Shown: positions 25,707 to 34,806, counted from the first letter of the stretch. The stretch: DNA of 64,000 nucleotides from Paraburkholderia aromaticivorans (GCF_002278075.1 NZ_CP022989.1:3038001-3102000), one strand, 5' to 3'. Notes: generated by a model from the sequence alone, not told the origin. Numbers and translations are program-made.

Positions 25707-25933
25707 CCGTCTGGCAGGGCGGCACCCGGTGGCGCTGTCCCGCGTTGTCGCCGCTTGCATCGCGCGCAATAAAAGTCCAGCATAGGCGGCCCGTCGGCCC
25801 GTGATCTTGCAGGCCGCGGCAAATCCGCCATGCACGGACCAAGCGAGGGACCCTTTGCCACACGTTATCTGCCGGCGCGCTGAACCGGCGCGCCAGTTCG
25901 AATCGATCGGGTGCGCCGCACTATCGCGCGGCG

Positions 25934-25983
25934 TTGACAAGCCGATTGGACTGCGCTGAGAATGGGCCACGCAAACGTTTGCG
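25934..25983 (+). promoter_or_regulatory. rbs promoter with LacI-type operator
   Basis: A -35 box TTGACA (25934-25939) is followed after 17 bases by TGAGAA (25957-25962) as a weak -10. Just downstream, at the expected start of transcription, is a perfect 14-bp palindrome CGCAAACGTTTGCG (25970-25983). This is the classic shape of RbsR/PurR-type LacI operators, and an RbsR-like gene closes the cluster. Repression by steric block is expected. Confidence 0.75.
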
Positions 25984-26035
25984 CACTATTAAGAACAAGG
26001 CTCTCCCGGGAGCCGGACAGATTCTGGAGATATGC

Positions 26036-26998
26036 ATGAATCAACGCATTCGCCGCCGCATCCTGACGGCTGCGGTCCTTGCCACCGCTAGCGCTGCTTT
26101 GCCGTTTTCCTCCGCATACGCGCAGACCGCGCCCGCTCACAAGCCGAAGGTCGCGCTGGTGATGAAGTCGCTCGCCAACGAGTTCTTCCTGACCATGGAG
26201 AACGGCGCGAAGGACTATCAGAAGCACAATCCCTCCCAGTTCGACCTGATCACCAACGGCATCAAGGACGAAACCGATACGGCCAACCAGATCCGCATCG
26301 TCGAGCAGATGATCGTGTCGAAGGTCGATGCGATCGTGCTGGCCCCGGCCGATTCGAAGGCGCTGGTGCCGGTCGTCAAGAAAGCGGTGGATGCGGGCAT
26401 CATCGTCGTGAATATCGACAACCGGCTCGACCCGGACGTGCTCAAGTCGAAGGATCTGAACGTGCCGTTCGTCGGCCCGGATAACCGCAAGGGCGCGCAG
26501 AAGGTCGGCGATTATCTGGGCAAGAAGCTCAAGGCGGGCGACGAGGTCGGCATTATCGAAGGCGTGTCGACCACCACCAACGCACAGCAGCGCACCGCCG
26601 GCTTCAAGGACGCCATGCAGAAGGTCGGCGCGAAGGTCGTCTCGGTGCAATCGGGCGACTGGGAAATCGACAAGGGCAACGCGGTGGCCTCGGCCATGCT
26701 CAACGAATACCCGAACCTGAAGGCGCTCCTCGCCGGCAACGACAACATGGCGATCGGCGCGGTCTCGGCCGTGCGCGCGGCGGGCAAGCAGGGTAAGGTG
26801 CTGGTGGTCGGCTATGACAACATCAACGCGATCAGGCCGATGCTCAAGGACGGCCGCGTGCTCGCCACCGCGGATCAATACGCCGCCAAGCAGGCCGTGT
26901 TCGGTATCGACACCGCGCTGAAGGCGCTCAGCGAGCACAAGAAGCAGTCGGATCTGTCCGGCGTGGTGGAAACGCCGTGCGATCTGGTCACGAAGTAA
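26036..26998 (+). CDS. rbsB: Ribose-type ABC transporter substrate-binding protein RbsB, 320 aa
   Basis: Sec signal peptide (MNQRIRRRILTAAVLATASA ... AYAQ), then a Peripla_BP_4-type fold. KPKVALVMKSLANEFFLTME is the first strand. VDAIVLAPADSKALVPVVKK and GIIVVNIDNRLD are the conserved sugar-binding strands. LLAGNDNMAIGAVSAVRAAG also fits the ribose/allose/xylose binding group. It binds sugar in the periplasm and delivers it to the RbsC permease. GGAGA precedes ATG 26036. A LacI-type operator lies at the promoter. The sugar could be ribose or a related pentose or hexose. Confidence 0.85.
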   Translation: MNQRIRRRILTAAVLATASAALPFSSAYAQTAPAHKPKVALVMKSLANEFFLTMENGAKDYQKHNPSQFDLITNGIKDETDTANQIRIVEQMIVSKVDAIVLAPADSKALVPVVKKAVDAGIIVVNIDNRLDPDVLKSKDLNVPFVGPDNRKGAQKVGDYLGKKLKAGDEVGIIEGVSTTTNAQQRTAGFKDAMQKVGAKVVSVQSGDWEIDKGNAVASAMLNEYPNLKALLAGNDNMAIGAVSAVRAAGKQGKVLVVGYDNINAIRPMLKDGRVLATADQYAAKQAVFGIDTALKALSEHKKQSDLSGVVETPCDLVTK

Positions 26999-27296
26999 GC
27001 ATGGCCCGGTGACTGCCGGGATAGTCGGAACGCAGGTTCGCAGCAACGCCGTTTCATGCTCGTTGCATGTTGTGCGCTCGCGAACCCGCGGCTATTCAAT
27101 AAGCGCTCAAGAAACCTGCCGCGCCGCCGTTAATTCCAGAGGTAAGCGTCATGACGGCGCCGCGCGACGGGAGGGGCGTGGCGGCTGGCGCCGGCGCATT
27201 CCGCGCATTGGGCCGCATGACACGAGACCGCCGGCGGCGGCTTCCTGCGAGCGGATCGCGCGAGGCCGGCGCCGCCGCCTTGGAACCAGGATTGCG
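26999..27296. other. rbsB-rbsA intergenic region
   Basis: Just under 300 bp, unusually long for an rbs operon. No gene or strong terminator was found. The ATPase frame stays open through it, but the extra residues are arginine-rich and do not resemble RbsA. It may contain a processing or attenuation element that raises rbsB mRNA over rbsAC. Confidence 0.4.
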
Positions 27297-28895
27297 ATGG
27301 ATTCAACCGACCACGACGCCGTGCCTGCCGTGCTGTCCGTCAGCGGCATCGGCAAGACCTACGCCGAGCCGGTGCTCGCCGACATCTCGTTGTCGCTGCG
27401 CGCCGGCGAGGTATTGGCGTTGACAGGCGAGAACGGCGCGGGCAAGAGTACGCTGTCCAAAATCATCGGTGGGCTGGTCGAACCGACCGCCGGCACGATG
27501 CGCCTGGGCGGCGAGCCTTACGCGCCGGCAAGCCGTACCGAAGCCGAGGCGCTCGGCGTGCGCATGGTCATGCAGGAGCTGAATCTGCTGCCCACTTTGT
27601 CGGTGGCCGAAAACCTGTTCCTGAACCGCCTGCCGCGGGTCGGCGCGTTCAGCTTCGGCTGGATCGACCGGCGCAAGCTGCGTGAAGACGCGCGGCAGGC
27701 CATGGCGCAGGTCGGCCTCGACGCGATCGATCCGGACACGCTGGTCGGCGAACTCGGTATCGGCCATCAGCAGATGGTGGAAATCGCGCGCAATCTGATC
27801 GACGATTGCCGCGTGCTGATCCTCGATGAGCCGACCGCGATGCTGACCGCGCGCGAGGTCGATCTGCTGTTCGAACAGATCGACCGGCTCAAGGCGCGCG
27901 GCGTGGCGCTCGTCTATATCTCGCACCGGCTCGAGGAACTGGCGCGGGTGGCGGAGCAGATCGCGGTCTTGCGCGATGGACGGCTGGTGCATGTCGACGC
28001 CATGGCCAACCTGACCAGCGACGAAATCGTCACCTGGATGGTCGGCCGCGAACTCGGCGAGCGGATCGATCTGGGCGTGCGCAACATCGGCGCGCCGCTT
28101 CTGAAAGTGGAGCGGCTTACGCGCGGCAAGGTGGTGCGCGACGTGTCGTTCGACGTGCGCGCGGGCGAGATTTTCGGCATCAGCGGCCTGATCGGCGCGG
28201 GCCGTACGGAGTTGATGCGGCTGATCTACGGCGCCGATCAAAAGGATAGCGGCAGCGTCGCGCTGGCCCGAACGCCGGGCGCGCCGCCCACGCTGGTGCA
28301 GATCGCTTCGCCCTCGGACGCGGTGCGCGCGGGCATCGCGCTGATCACCGAAGACCGCAAAGGCGAGGGGCTGCTGCTGCCGCAACCGATCGCGGCCAAC
28401 GTGTCGCTCGGCAATATCGGCAGCGTGGCGCGGCACGGCATCGTCGATGCGAAGCGGGAGAACGCGCTGGCGCAGACGCAAATCGCCGCGATGCGGATCC
28501 GCACGTCCGGGCCGGGGCAGATTGTCGGCGAACTGTCGGGCGGCAACCAGCAGAAAGTCGTGATCGGCCGCTGGCTGGCGCGCGACTGCCGCGTGCTGTT
28601 ATTCGACGAACCGACGCGCGGCATCGACGTCGGCGCGAAGTTCGATATTTATGGCTTGATGGGTGCGCTGGCCCGCGAAGGGCGGGCGCTCGTGGTGGTG
28701 TCGAGCGACCTGCGTGAGCTGATGCTGATCTGCGACCGGATCGGCGTGATGTCCGCGGGCCGCATGACGGGGGTGTTCGAGCGCGGCAACTGGTCGCAGG
28801 ACGCGTTGCTGGCCGCGGCTTTCGCCGGCTACCGCAGCCGCGAAGCGTTGCTGCACCCCGCCCCCGACACCAGCGAAGCAGGGAGTCTGTCATGA
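27297..28895 (+). CDS. rbsA: Ribose-type ABC transporter ATPase RbsA, 532 aa
   Basis: Two fused ABC ATPase domains, as in RbsA/XylG/MglA. Domain 1 has Walker A GENGAGKSTLSK (about 45-56), a diverged signature region VGELGIGHQQMVEIARNL and Walker B LILDEPTAML. Domain 2 has a degenerate Walker A GLIGAGRTELMR, the usual change in this family, then signature LSGGNQQKVVIGRWL and Walker B VLLFDEPTRGIDVG. It powers sugar import from the cytoplasmic face. ATG 27297 was chosen as the start of similarity. The stop overlaps the rbsC ATG (ATGA). Confidence 0.9.
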   Translation: MDSTDHDAVPAVLSVSGIGKTYAEPVLADISLSLRAGEVLALTGENGAGKSTLSKIIGGLVEPTAGTMRLGGEPYAPASRTEAEALGVRMVMQELNLLPTLSVAENLFLNRLPRVGAFSFGWIDRRKLREDARQAMAQVGLDAIDPDTLVGELGIGHQQMVEIARNLIDDCRVLILDEPTAMLTAREVDLLFEQIDRLKARGVALVYISHRLEELARVAEQIAVLRDGRLVHVDAMANLTSDEIVTWMVGRELGERIDLGVRNIGAPLLKVERLTRGKVVRDVSFDVRAGEIFGISGLIGAGRTELMRLIYGADQKDSGSVALARTPGAPPTLVQIASPSDAVRAGIALITEDRKGEGLLLPQPIAANVSLGNIGSVARHGIVDAKRENALAQTQIAAMRIRTSGPGQIVGELSGGNQQKVVIGRWLARDCRVLLFDEPTRGIDVGAKFDIYGLMGALAREGRALVVVSSDLRELMLICDRIGVMSAGRMTGVFERGNWSQDALLAAAFAGYRSREALLHPAPDTSEAGSLS

Positions 28896-29980
28896 ACGAC
28901 CAATCGTTGCCTGAAGCGTCGGGCGACCAGCCGGGCGCGAATGCCGCGGGTGCCGCGGGTGGCGCGGGTGGCGTGGGTGGCGTGGGTGGCGTCGCGCCGC
29001 CCGCCGACCCGTCGGCGCCGCTCGCGAGCGGCAAGCCCGCCGGCACGCGGCTTGGCTTTTCGAATTACCTTGGGCTCGCCGGCGCGTTGCTGGCGATGAT
29101 CGTGCTGTTCTCGCTGCTGAGTTCGCATTTTCTGACGTACGACACGTTCAGCACGATCGCAAATCAGATTCCCGATCTGGTGGTGATGTCGGTGGGCATG
29201 ACCTTCGTGCTGATCATCGCCGGGATCGACCTGTCGGTGGGGTCGGTGCTGGCGCTGGGCGCGTCGGTGGTGAGCGTGGCCGCGCTGAAGTGGGGCTGGG
29301 GGCCGCTGCCGTCGGCGTTGCTCGGCGTCGCCGCGGCGGCGCTGACCGGCACCGTCACCGGCGCGGTGACGGTGGGCTGGCGGATTCCGTCGTTCATCGT
29401 CTCGCTCGGCGTGCTGGAAGCCGCGCGCGGCATGGCGTATCAGATGACGAATTCGCGCACCGCCTATATCGGCGACGCGTTCGACTTTCTGTCGAACCCG
29501 ATCGCGCTGGGCATCTCGCCCGCGTTCCTGATCGCGGTGGCGGTGATGGTGATCGCGCAACTGGTGCTCACGCGCACGGTGTTCGGCCGCTACCTGGTCG
29601 GCATCGGCACCAACGAGGAGGCCGTGCGCCTCGCGGGCGTGAACCCGCGGCCGTACAAGGTCATCGTGTTCGCGCTGATGGGCGCGCTCGCCGGACTGGC
29701 CGCGCTGTTCCAGATTTCGCGTCTGGAAGCGGCGGATCCGAATGCGGGCCAGGGCGTGGAACTGCAGGTGATCGCGGCCGTGGTGATCGGCGGCACCAGC
29801 CTGATGGGCGGGCGCGGCTCGGTGATCAGCACCTTTTTCGGGGTCTTGATCATTTCGGTGCTGGCGGCCGGCCTTGCGCAGATCGGCGCGAACGAGCCGA
29901 CCAAGCGCATGATCACTGGCGCGGTGATCGTGGTGGCGGTGGTGCTGGATACGTATCGCAGCCGCCGCAAGCGCGCCTGA
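28892..29980 (+). CDS. rbsC: Ribose-type ABC transporter permease RbsC, 362 aa
   Basis: Inner-membrane permease of the BPD_transp_2 family with about ten hydrophobic segments. Motifs GMTFVLIIAGIDLSVGSVLA, GWRIPSFIVSLGVLEAARGM and GTNEEAVRLAGVNPRPYKV (the EAA-like loop touching the ATPase) are typical. ATG overlaps the rbsA stop. The first ~50 residues are a Gly/Ala/Pro-rich tail containing repeated Gly-Gly-Val, encoded by a 9-bp array, which ordinary RbsC proteins lack. It presumably sits in the cytoplasm. Confidence 0.9.
   Translation: MNDQSLPEASGDQPGANAAGAAGGAGGVGGVGGVAPPADPSAPLASGKPAGTRLGFSNYLGLAGALLAMIVLFSLLSSHFLTYDTFSTIANQIPDLVVMSVGMTFVLIIAGIDLSVGSVLALGASVVSVAALKWGWGPLPSALLGVAAAALTGTVTGAVTVGWRIPSFIVSLGVLEAARGMAYQMTNSRTAYIGDAFDFLSNPIALGISPAFLIAVAVMVIAQLVLTRTVFGRYLVGIGTNEEAVRLAGVNPRPYKVIVFALMGALAGLAALFQISRLEAADPNAGQGVELQVIAAVVIGGTSLMGGRGSVISTFFGVLIISVLAAGLAQIGANEPTKRMITGAVIVVAVVLDTYRSRRKRA
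28943..28996 (+). repeat. 9-bp in-frame tandem array in the 5' end of rbsC
   Basis: Six consecutive 9-bp units: GCCGCGGGT twice, GGCGCGGGT, GGCGTGGGT twice and GGCGTCGCG. They encode Ala-Ala-Gly and Gly-Val-Gly type triplets in the N-terminal tail. Copy-number change would keep frame, so length variants of the tail are likely between strains. Confidence 0.85.
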
Positions 29981-30118
29981 TCGGGTGCCGGCGCAAGCCG
30001 GCACGCGGTGGCGCGGCCGGCTGTCGCGGTAGCCGCGGCAAGGGCAGCAGGCCCGGCAAGGGCGGTACGGGCAGCTCAGGGATAAGCAGCGCGGAAAGTG
30101 GCGGAGAACACGGGCGGT

Positions 30119-30199
30119 ACAGGCAGCACACACAGTACAGGCAGCACAAGCAGCGCAAGCAGCACAGGCAACAGGAGCAGCACAGGCAACATTCGCAGC
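30119..30199. repeat. 9/18-bp tandem array between rbsC and rbsR
   Basis: Nine 9-bp units, mostly as 18-bp pairs beginning ACAGGCAGC or ACAGGCAAC and ending in AGC (30119-30199). It lies in the 335-bp gap 29981-30315. It could be read as Ser/Thr/Gly triplets in a short frame from GTG 30098, but that frame lacks a good ribosome site and runs over the rbsR start, so it is not called as a gene. The rest of the gap is GC-rich without recognised features. Confidence 0.8.
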
Positions 30200-30315
30200 G
30201 AAGCGAGCATCAAAGCGTCGGTTTTCACGGGTTTAGTCGGTCTTCGAAGAGAACGGCCGCTCGGTCGCCAGGTGGCGCGGCCGGCGGGTAAAAAGAGGCA
30301 GGAGAGCAACAGGTT

Positions 30316-31356
30316 ATGGCGACGATCAAGGATGTAGCGGCCGCGGCGGGCGTGTCGTTCACGACGGTATCGCACGTGGTGAACAACTCGCGGCCGGTGT
30401 CGGCTGACGTGCGCGCGAAGGTCGAACACGCGATCCGTCAGCTTCACTATGTTCCGTCTGCGGTGGCCCGCTCGCTGAAAGCACGGGCAACGGCGACGAT
30501 CGGGCTCGTCGTGCCGAACACCACGAACCCGTATTTCGCGGAACTGGCGCGCGGGATCGAGGACGGGTGCTCGCGCAACGGCTACTGCGTGTTCTTCTGC
30601 AATTCCGACGACGATCCGGCCAAACAGCGTAACTACCTGCGCGTGCTGCAGGAGAAGCGGATCGACGGTCTGATCGTCGCGTCCGCCGGCGACGACGCCG
30701 TGCTCGCGCAGACGCTCGCCGACTCGCGCGAGCCGCTGGTGATTCTGGACCGCAACATCGAAGGGCTGAATGCGGATCTCGTGCAGATCGACCACGATAA
30801 GGGCGCGTATCTGGCCACCCGGCATTTGCTCGAACTGGGCCACGTACGGATCGGCTGCATTACCGGCCCGGTTCAGACGGCGGTCAGCGCGATGCGCGTG
30901 CACGGCTTTATCCGCGCGATGACGGAGCGCGGCATCGAGATTCCGCCCGACGCGATCGTGGAAAGCGACTATACGGGCACCGGCGGCTACCGCGCGGCCG
31001 GCCAGTTGTTCGACACGATCAAGCCGTCGGCGATTTTCGCCTGCAACGACATGATGGGCATCGGCGCGCTGCGCGCCGCGGCGGAACGCAATATCAGCGT
31101 GCCGCGCGATTGCTCGATCATCGGTTTCGACGATATCGAACTGGGGCGCTTCACCTATCCGGCGCTCTCGACCGTCGGACAATCGGTGCGCGCGCTCGGC
31201 GACATGGCCGCGCAGACATTGATCGAGCGCATTGCCGGCGGCTCGTCCGACAGTGCGCGTCCGCTCGGCCGCCGCCGCGTCGTGACGCCGCGCCTGATCG
31301 TGCGCGAGTCCACCGCGACCTGGGGCGGCGCGGCCAAACGCGATCTGGCGGCCTGA
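30316..31356 (+). CDS. rbsR: RbsR-like LacI-family repressor, 346 aa
   Basis: MATIKDVAAAAGVSFTTVSH and VVNNSRPVSADVRAKVEHAI form the LacI helix-turn-helix and hinge region (YVPSAVARSLKARATATIGL). The effector domain has VPNTTNPYFAELARGIEDGC, RIDGLIVASAGDD, VQIDHDKGAYLATRHLLELG and CSIIGFDDIELGRFTYPALS, all close to RbsR. It most likely binds CGCAAACGTTTGCG at the rbsB promoter and releases it with sugar bound. It is the last gene of the cluster; no rbsK or rbsD follows, so ribose phosphorylation must be encoded elsewhere. Confidence 0.88.
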   Translation: MATIKDVAAAAGVSFTTVSHVVNNSRPVSADVRAKVEHAIRQLHYVPSAVARSLKARATATIGLVVPNTTNPYFAELARGIEDGCSRNGYCVFFCNSDDDPAKQRNYLRVLQEKRIDGLIVASAGDDAVLAQTLADSREPLVILDRNIEGLNADLVQIDHDKGAYLATRHLLELGHVRIGCITGPVQTAVSAMRVHGFIRAMTERGIEIPPDAIVESDYTGTGGYRAAGQLFDTIKPSAIFACNDMMGIGALRAAAERNISVPRDCSIIGFDDIELGRFTYPALSTVGQSVRALGDMAAQTLIERIAGGSSDSARPLGRRRVVTPRLIVRESTATWGGAAKRDLAA

Positions 31357-31682
31357 CCCGGCGGCGTGAGCCGGTAACCTAGGGCGGCCTGAGCCGATAA
31401 CCGCGCGCGCATTTCAGGCGCGCCTTTGCGCAGCGACGCTCGCTCGCGCGACGCATTCGTGCGTAACCGCTGTCAAGAGCACGGGCACCGAGTTCGCGAT
31501 GCTTGCGTAGCGCTTGCCTTCAGCGCGGTGCCTGCGCCGAATGCCACAGCCACCGCACGTTCCCTCGGACTCTCTTCCGTGCGTGTTTGTGCGCGTCCCG
31601 CGCCCGCGACGCCCTTTGCCGTCAGCAATTTGTAATTTCTTCCCGTCTTGTTCGGCACCTTTCCTCATACCATATAAATGCT

Positions 31683-31709
31683 TCAAGGAACGAATCGCTG
31701 TGCCGTAAA
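31683..31709 (+). promoter_or_regulatory. Possible FliA (sigma-28) promoter of the chemoreceptor gene
   Basis: TCAA (31683-31686), 15 bases, GCCGTAAA (31702-31709) resembles the flagellar sigma-28 consensus TAAA-N15-GCCGATAA, with one mismatch in the first box and two in the second. It lies about 100 bases before the MCP start. Chemoreceptor genes often use this sigma factor. The surrounding 454-bp gap (31357-31810) contains no recognised gene. Confidence 0.35.
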
Positions 31710-31810
31710 CAGGGGATATTAGAGCGCCCCTTCGAATGAGCGCCGACACGCAGCCGCCACACGCCACCCGCTGCGTCTGCCACTCTCATTTTCAAGCACA
31801 GGAACCAGAC

Positions 31811-33586
31811 ATGTTGAACAAGGGCATTACGATCAAGGCGCGCATAGGCCTCACGATGGCTTTTCTCTCCGCGTTGCTGGTGGCGATCGGCGTCTTCGGT
31901 TTGTTCGGCATGAGCCGTTCGAACGACGCTTACAGGGACACCTTCACGAACGCCATGCCGAGCGCGGTCGATATCGGTAACGCCGAGCTTTACGCGGCGC
32001 GCGAGCGGCTCGCGCTCGACCGGGCGGCGTTCATGATCGGCTCGCCGGAAGTGGCGTCGACGCTCGAGCGCGCGCGCGGCATGCGCGCCACCTCCGACAT
32101 GTGGTGGAAAAAGTATATGGACCTGCCGCGCGACGCGGATGAAGAGCGCCTCGCACAGGAGGTCGTCGCCAAACGTGAAGGGCTGCATCAGCAACTGGAT
32201 GCCTTTGCGGCGATCATCACCGCGAACGACCAAAGCAAGCTGGTCGACGGCGCCAAGCGCCTGCAAGCCGCCTACAACGAGCTCGCCAATGCCGACGACG
32301 CCCTGCGCAAGTACCAGTTCACGTCGGCCAAAGACGGCTACGACGCGGCGCAGAGCAGCTTCGAACTGTTTCGCCTCGTCAGCGCGGGCGCGTTGCTGAT
32401 CGGCGTGCTGGCCGCGGCGATCTCGTATCTGACGCTCAGCCGCGCGATCGCCCGGCCGCTCGACGCGGCGCTCGATCATTTCGAGGCGATCTCGGCGGGC
32501 GATCTGCGCCGCCCGGTGGTCGTGACTTCGCGCGACGAGATGGGGCAACTGCTCGAAGGTATCGCCAAAATGCAGCGCAGCCTCACCGAAACGGTGCGCA
32601 CGGTGCGCAGCGGCAGCGAATCGATTGCGACGGCCACCCGCCAGATCGCAGCCGGCAATATCGATCTGTCCTCGCGCACCGAAGAGCAGGCTTCGGCGCT
32701 GCAGCAAACCGCGTCGAGCATGGAAGAGCTGACCGGCACGGTCAAGCAGAACGCCGACAACGCCCGTCAGGCGAGCTCGCTGGCGGCCAACGCGTCGGAG
32801 ATCGCCAACAAGGGCAGCGCCGTGGTCGACAAGGTGGTCGGCACGATGGGCGACATCAATCAGAGCTCCGCGAAAATCGCCGACATTATTTCGATCATCG
32901 AGGGAATTGCGTTCCAGACCAATATCCTGGCCTTGAACGCGGCCGTCGAAGCGGCGCGCGCCGGCGAAGAAGGCCGCGGTTTCGCGGTCGTGGCGGGCGA
33001 AGTGCGCAGCCTCGCACAGCGTTCGTCGGCGGCGGCGAAGGAAATCAAGGAGCTGATCGATACCTCGGTCGAGCGCGTGCAGTCGGGCTCGGCGCTGGTC
33101 GACGAAGCCGGCCGCACCATGACCGACATCATCGGCGCGGTGCAGCGCGTGACCGACATCATGGGCGAAATCGCCGCGGCTTCGGAAGAGCAGAGCGGCG
33201 GCATCGATCAGGTGGCACGCGCCGTCACGCAAATGGACGAAGTCACGCAGCAAAACGCTGCACTGGTCGAAGAGGCGGCGGCCGCAGCCTCTTCGCTCGA
33301 AGATCAGGCCGGCAAGCTGCGTCAGGCAGTCGCCGTCTTTCAGCTGCAAGACGGCGGGTCCAGCCCTGTTGTGAGCGCGGCGCCCCAGCGCGCGCCGGCA
33401 CCGCTGCGCTCGGTGGTCGCACGCAAGGTTTCGCGCGCTCCCGCCGTCAAGCCCGCGCCGCAACCCGCAGCCGTGCCGAACGCGCCGGCCGCCGCGACGC
33501 CGGCCGTTGCCGCAACGGCACGCGCGCCCGCCCGCGCTGCGGTCAGCGCTGGTGCTGGCGGCGATCAGGATTGGGAAACGTTCTGA
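31811..33586 (+). CDS. Methyl-accepting chemotaxis protein, Tar-like, 591 aa
   Basis: First membrane helix at about 10-32 (IGLTMAFLSALLVAIGVFGL). A periplasmic four-helix TarH-like domain runs to ~190, followed by a second helix (LVSAGALLIGVLAAAISYLT) and HAMP (RAIARPLDAALDHFEAISAG). The cytoplasmic signalling tip is IIEGIAFQTNILALNAAVEA with GRGFAVVAGEVRSLAQRS. Methylation helices flank the tip. After an Ala/Pro linker the protein ends DWETF, close to the NWETF pentapeptide that tethers CheR and CheB in Tar/Tsr. Ligand unknown. AGGAA precedes ATG 31811. Confidence 0.93.
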   Translation: MLNKGITIKARIGLTMAFLSALLVAIGVFGLFGMSRSNDAYRDTFTNAMPSAVDIGNAELYAARERLALDRAAFMIGSPEVASTLERARGMRATSDMWWKKYMDLPRDADEERLAQEVVAKREGLHQQLDAFAAIITANDQSKLVDGAKRLQAAYNELANADDALRKYQFTSAKDGYDAAQSSFELFRLVSAGALLIGVLAAAISYLTLSRAIARPLDAALDHFEAISAGDLRRPVVVTSRDEMGQLLEGIAKMQRSLTETVRTVRSGSESIATATRQIAAGNIDLSSRTEEQASALQQTASSMEELTGTVKQNADNARQASSLAANASEIANKGSAVVDKVVGTMGDINQSSAKIADIISIIEGIAFQTNILALNAAVEAARAGEEGRGFAVVAGEVRSLAQRSSAAAKEIKELIDTSVERVQSGSALVDEAGRTMTDIIGAVQRVTDIMGEIAAASEEQSGGIDQVARAVTQMDEVTQQNAALVEEAAAAASSLEDQAGKLRQAVAVFQLQDGGSSPVVSAAPQRAPAPLRSVVARKVSRAPAVKPAPQPAAVPNAPAAATPAVAATARAPARAAVSAGAGGDQDWETF

Positions 33587-33676
33587 ACGGACGGCAGTTG
33601 CAACATCCGTTCCCGAAATGGCAGTAGTGCCCACTAAATGGGTCGGCTCAGGCGCAGCGCACCGCGCCGCTCGAAA

Positions 33677-33712
33677 AGAGACCGTGATTGCGCGCGCATT
33701 CGCGGTCTTTTT
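33677..33712 (+). terminator. Intrinsic terminator after the chemoreceptor gene
   Basis: GACCGTGATTGCGC (33680-33693) pairs with GCGCATTCGCGGTC (33694-33707), 12 of 14 positions complementary, followed by TTTTT. It lies about 90 bases after the MCP stop. The rest of the 421-bp gap (33587-34007) shows no gene. Confidence 0.8.
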
Positions 33713-34007
33713 CATGGTGTGCGCACTAAGTAACGTTTGCGCTGGCAGTCCGTCCCCTGGCAAGCGCCATGATCCGGTACATTGACGGACGCCCTGAGAA
33801 ATTCGCCTTGGGGGCGGCCCCGGCGATGTCTCCTTGGGGCGCCCCGAAGAAAGCACCCATTGGGGACGCAGCCAGGCATGTAGCGCCAATCGCTGACGCG
33901 GCTCGTCCATTCGACGAGGCCCGTGACGCGCTGTCGAGCGCTGCCATCTCTGGCCACCCCGCCACGCCACACTCAACCGCTCAATGCGCCAGCCACAAAG
34001 GACCGAC

Positions 34008-34769
34008 ATGACGCCTCACGACCTCGCGCACCGCCTCGTCGAAGCACGCCGGCAGCATCGCCCGATCGATGTCCCCGCACCCGACAGCCTGCCGCCCGAT
34101 GCGGCAACCGCGTACGCGATCCAGCAGGCGGTCATCGCCGGTCTCGGCGAATCGACCGGTGGCTGGAAGATCGGCGCCAAAGTGCCGGGCGGCGCCGCCT
34201 CCGGCGCGCCGATTCCGGCCTCGCTGGTGCTGCCGTCGCCGGCGCGCGTCGCGCATGCCGGCTTTTTCCGGGTGCTGGTGGAGCTGGAAATCGCCTTCCG
34301 CTTCGCGGAGGCGATCGAGCCGCGCGGCCGGGCCTATGCGCGCGACGAGGTGCTGGCGAAGGTCGGCGTCGTGCTGCCGGCCATCGAGATCGTCGACAGC
34401 CGCTTCGCCGAGTGGCCCAATGTCGCACCGCTTGCGCAACTGGCCGACGCCCAGAACAACGGCGCGTTGATCACGGGTCATCCCGTCGCGTATGCGGGGC
34501 TCGCGCGTGGCTTCGACTTCGTTTCACCCGAACTGGAGCTAAGCTTCGATGGTGATTCGCTGATCCCGGAGGCTACCGGCAATCCGGCCGGCGACCCGCG
34601 CGAACTACTGGTGTGGTTCGTCAACCATTGCGCCGCCATGGGCATCACCATCGAGCCGGAATGGACGCTCACCACCGGTTCGTACGTCGGCGCACACAGA
34701 CTGGACAAAGCGGGCATCGTGCGTGGGCATATCGACGGCCTTGGTGAAGTGGAGATTGAACTGACCTGA
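34008..34769 (+). CDS. 2-keto-4-pentenoate hydratase-like protein (FAH superfamily), 253 aa
   Basis: MhpD/DmpE-type fold: ATAYAIQQAVIAGLGESTGG and WKIGAKVPGG near the N-terminus. The metal-site regions FRVLVELEIAFRFAEAIEP and VVLPAIEIVDSRFAEWPNVA carry the E-x-E and D residues. The C-terminal LTTGSYVGAHRLDKAGIVRG is typical. In meta-cleavage pathways such enzymes add water to 2-hydroxypenta-2,4-dienoate. No other meta-pathway gene is near, so its substrate here is open. GGA precedes ATG 34008; an intrinsic terminator follows. Confidence 0.82.
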   Translation: MTPHDLAHRLVEARRQHRPIDVPAPDSLPPDAATAYAIQQAVIAGLGESTGGWKIGAKVPGGAASGAPIPASLVLPSPARVAHAGFFRVLVELEIAFRFAEAIEPRGRAYARDEVLAKVGVVLPAIEIVDSRFAEWPNVAPLAQLADAQNNGALITGHPVAYAGLARGFDFVSPELELSFDGDSLIPEATGNPAGDPRELLVWFVNHCAAMGITIEPEWTLTTGSYVGAHRLDKAGIVRGHIDGLGEVEIELT

Positions 34770-34806
34770 AAGGCCGCGCTTGTAACAGCGCATTACGAAG
34801 CTCCTT

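Noticed and set aside
30098..30337. A short frame encoding Ser/Thr/Gly triplet repeats over the 9-bp array before rbsR.
   Set aside because: GTG start without a ribosome site, it overruns the rbsR start, and the repeats alone explain the open frame.
31414..31767. Minus-strand and plus-strand small frames between rbsR and the chemoreceptor gene.
   Set aside because: Translations are Arg/Ala/Cys-rich with no ribosome site; overlapping frames on both strands point to chance.
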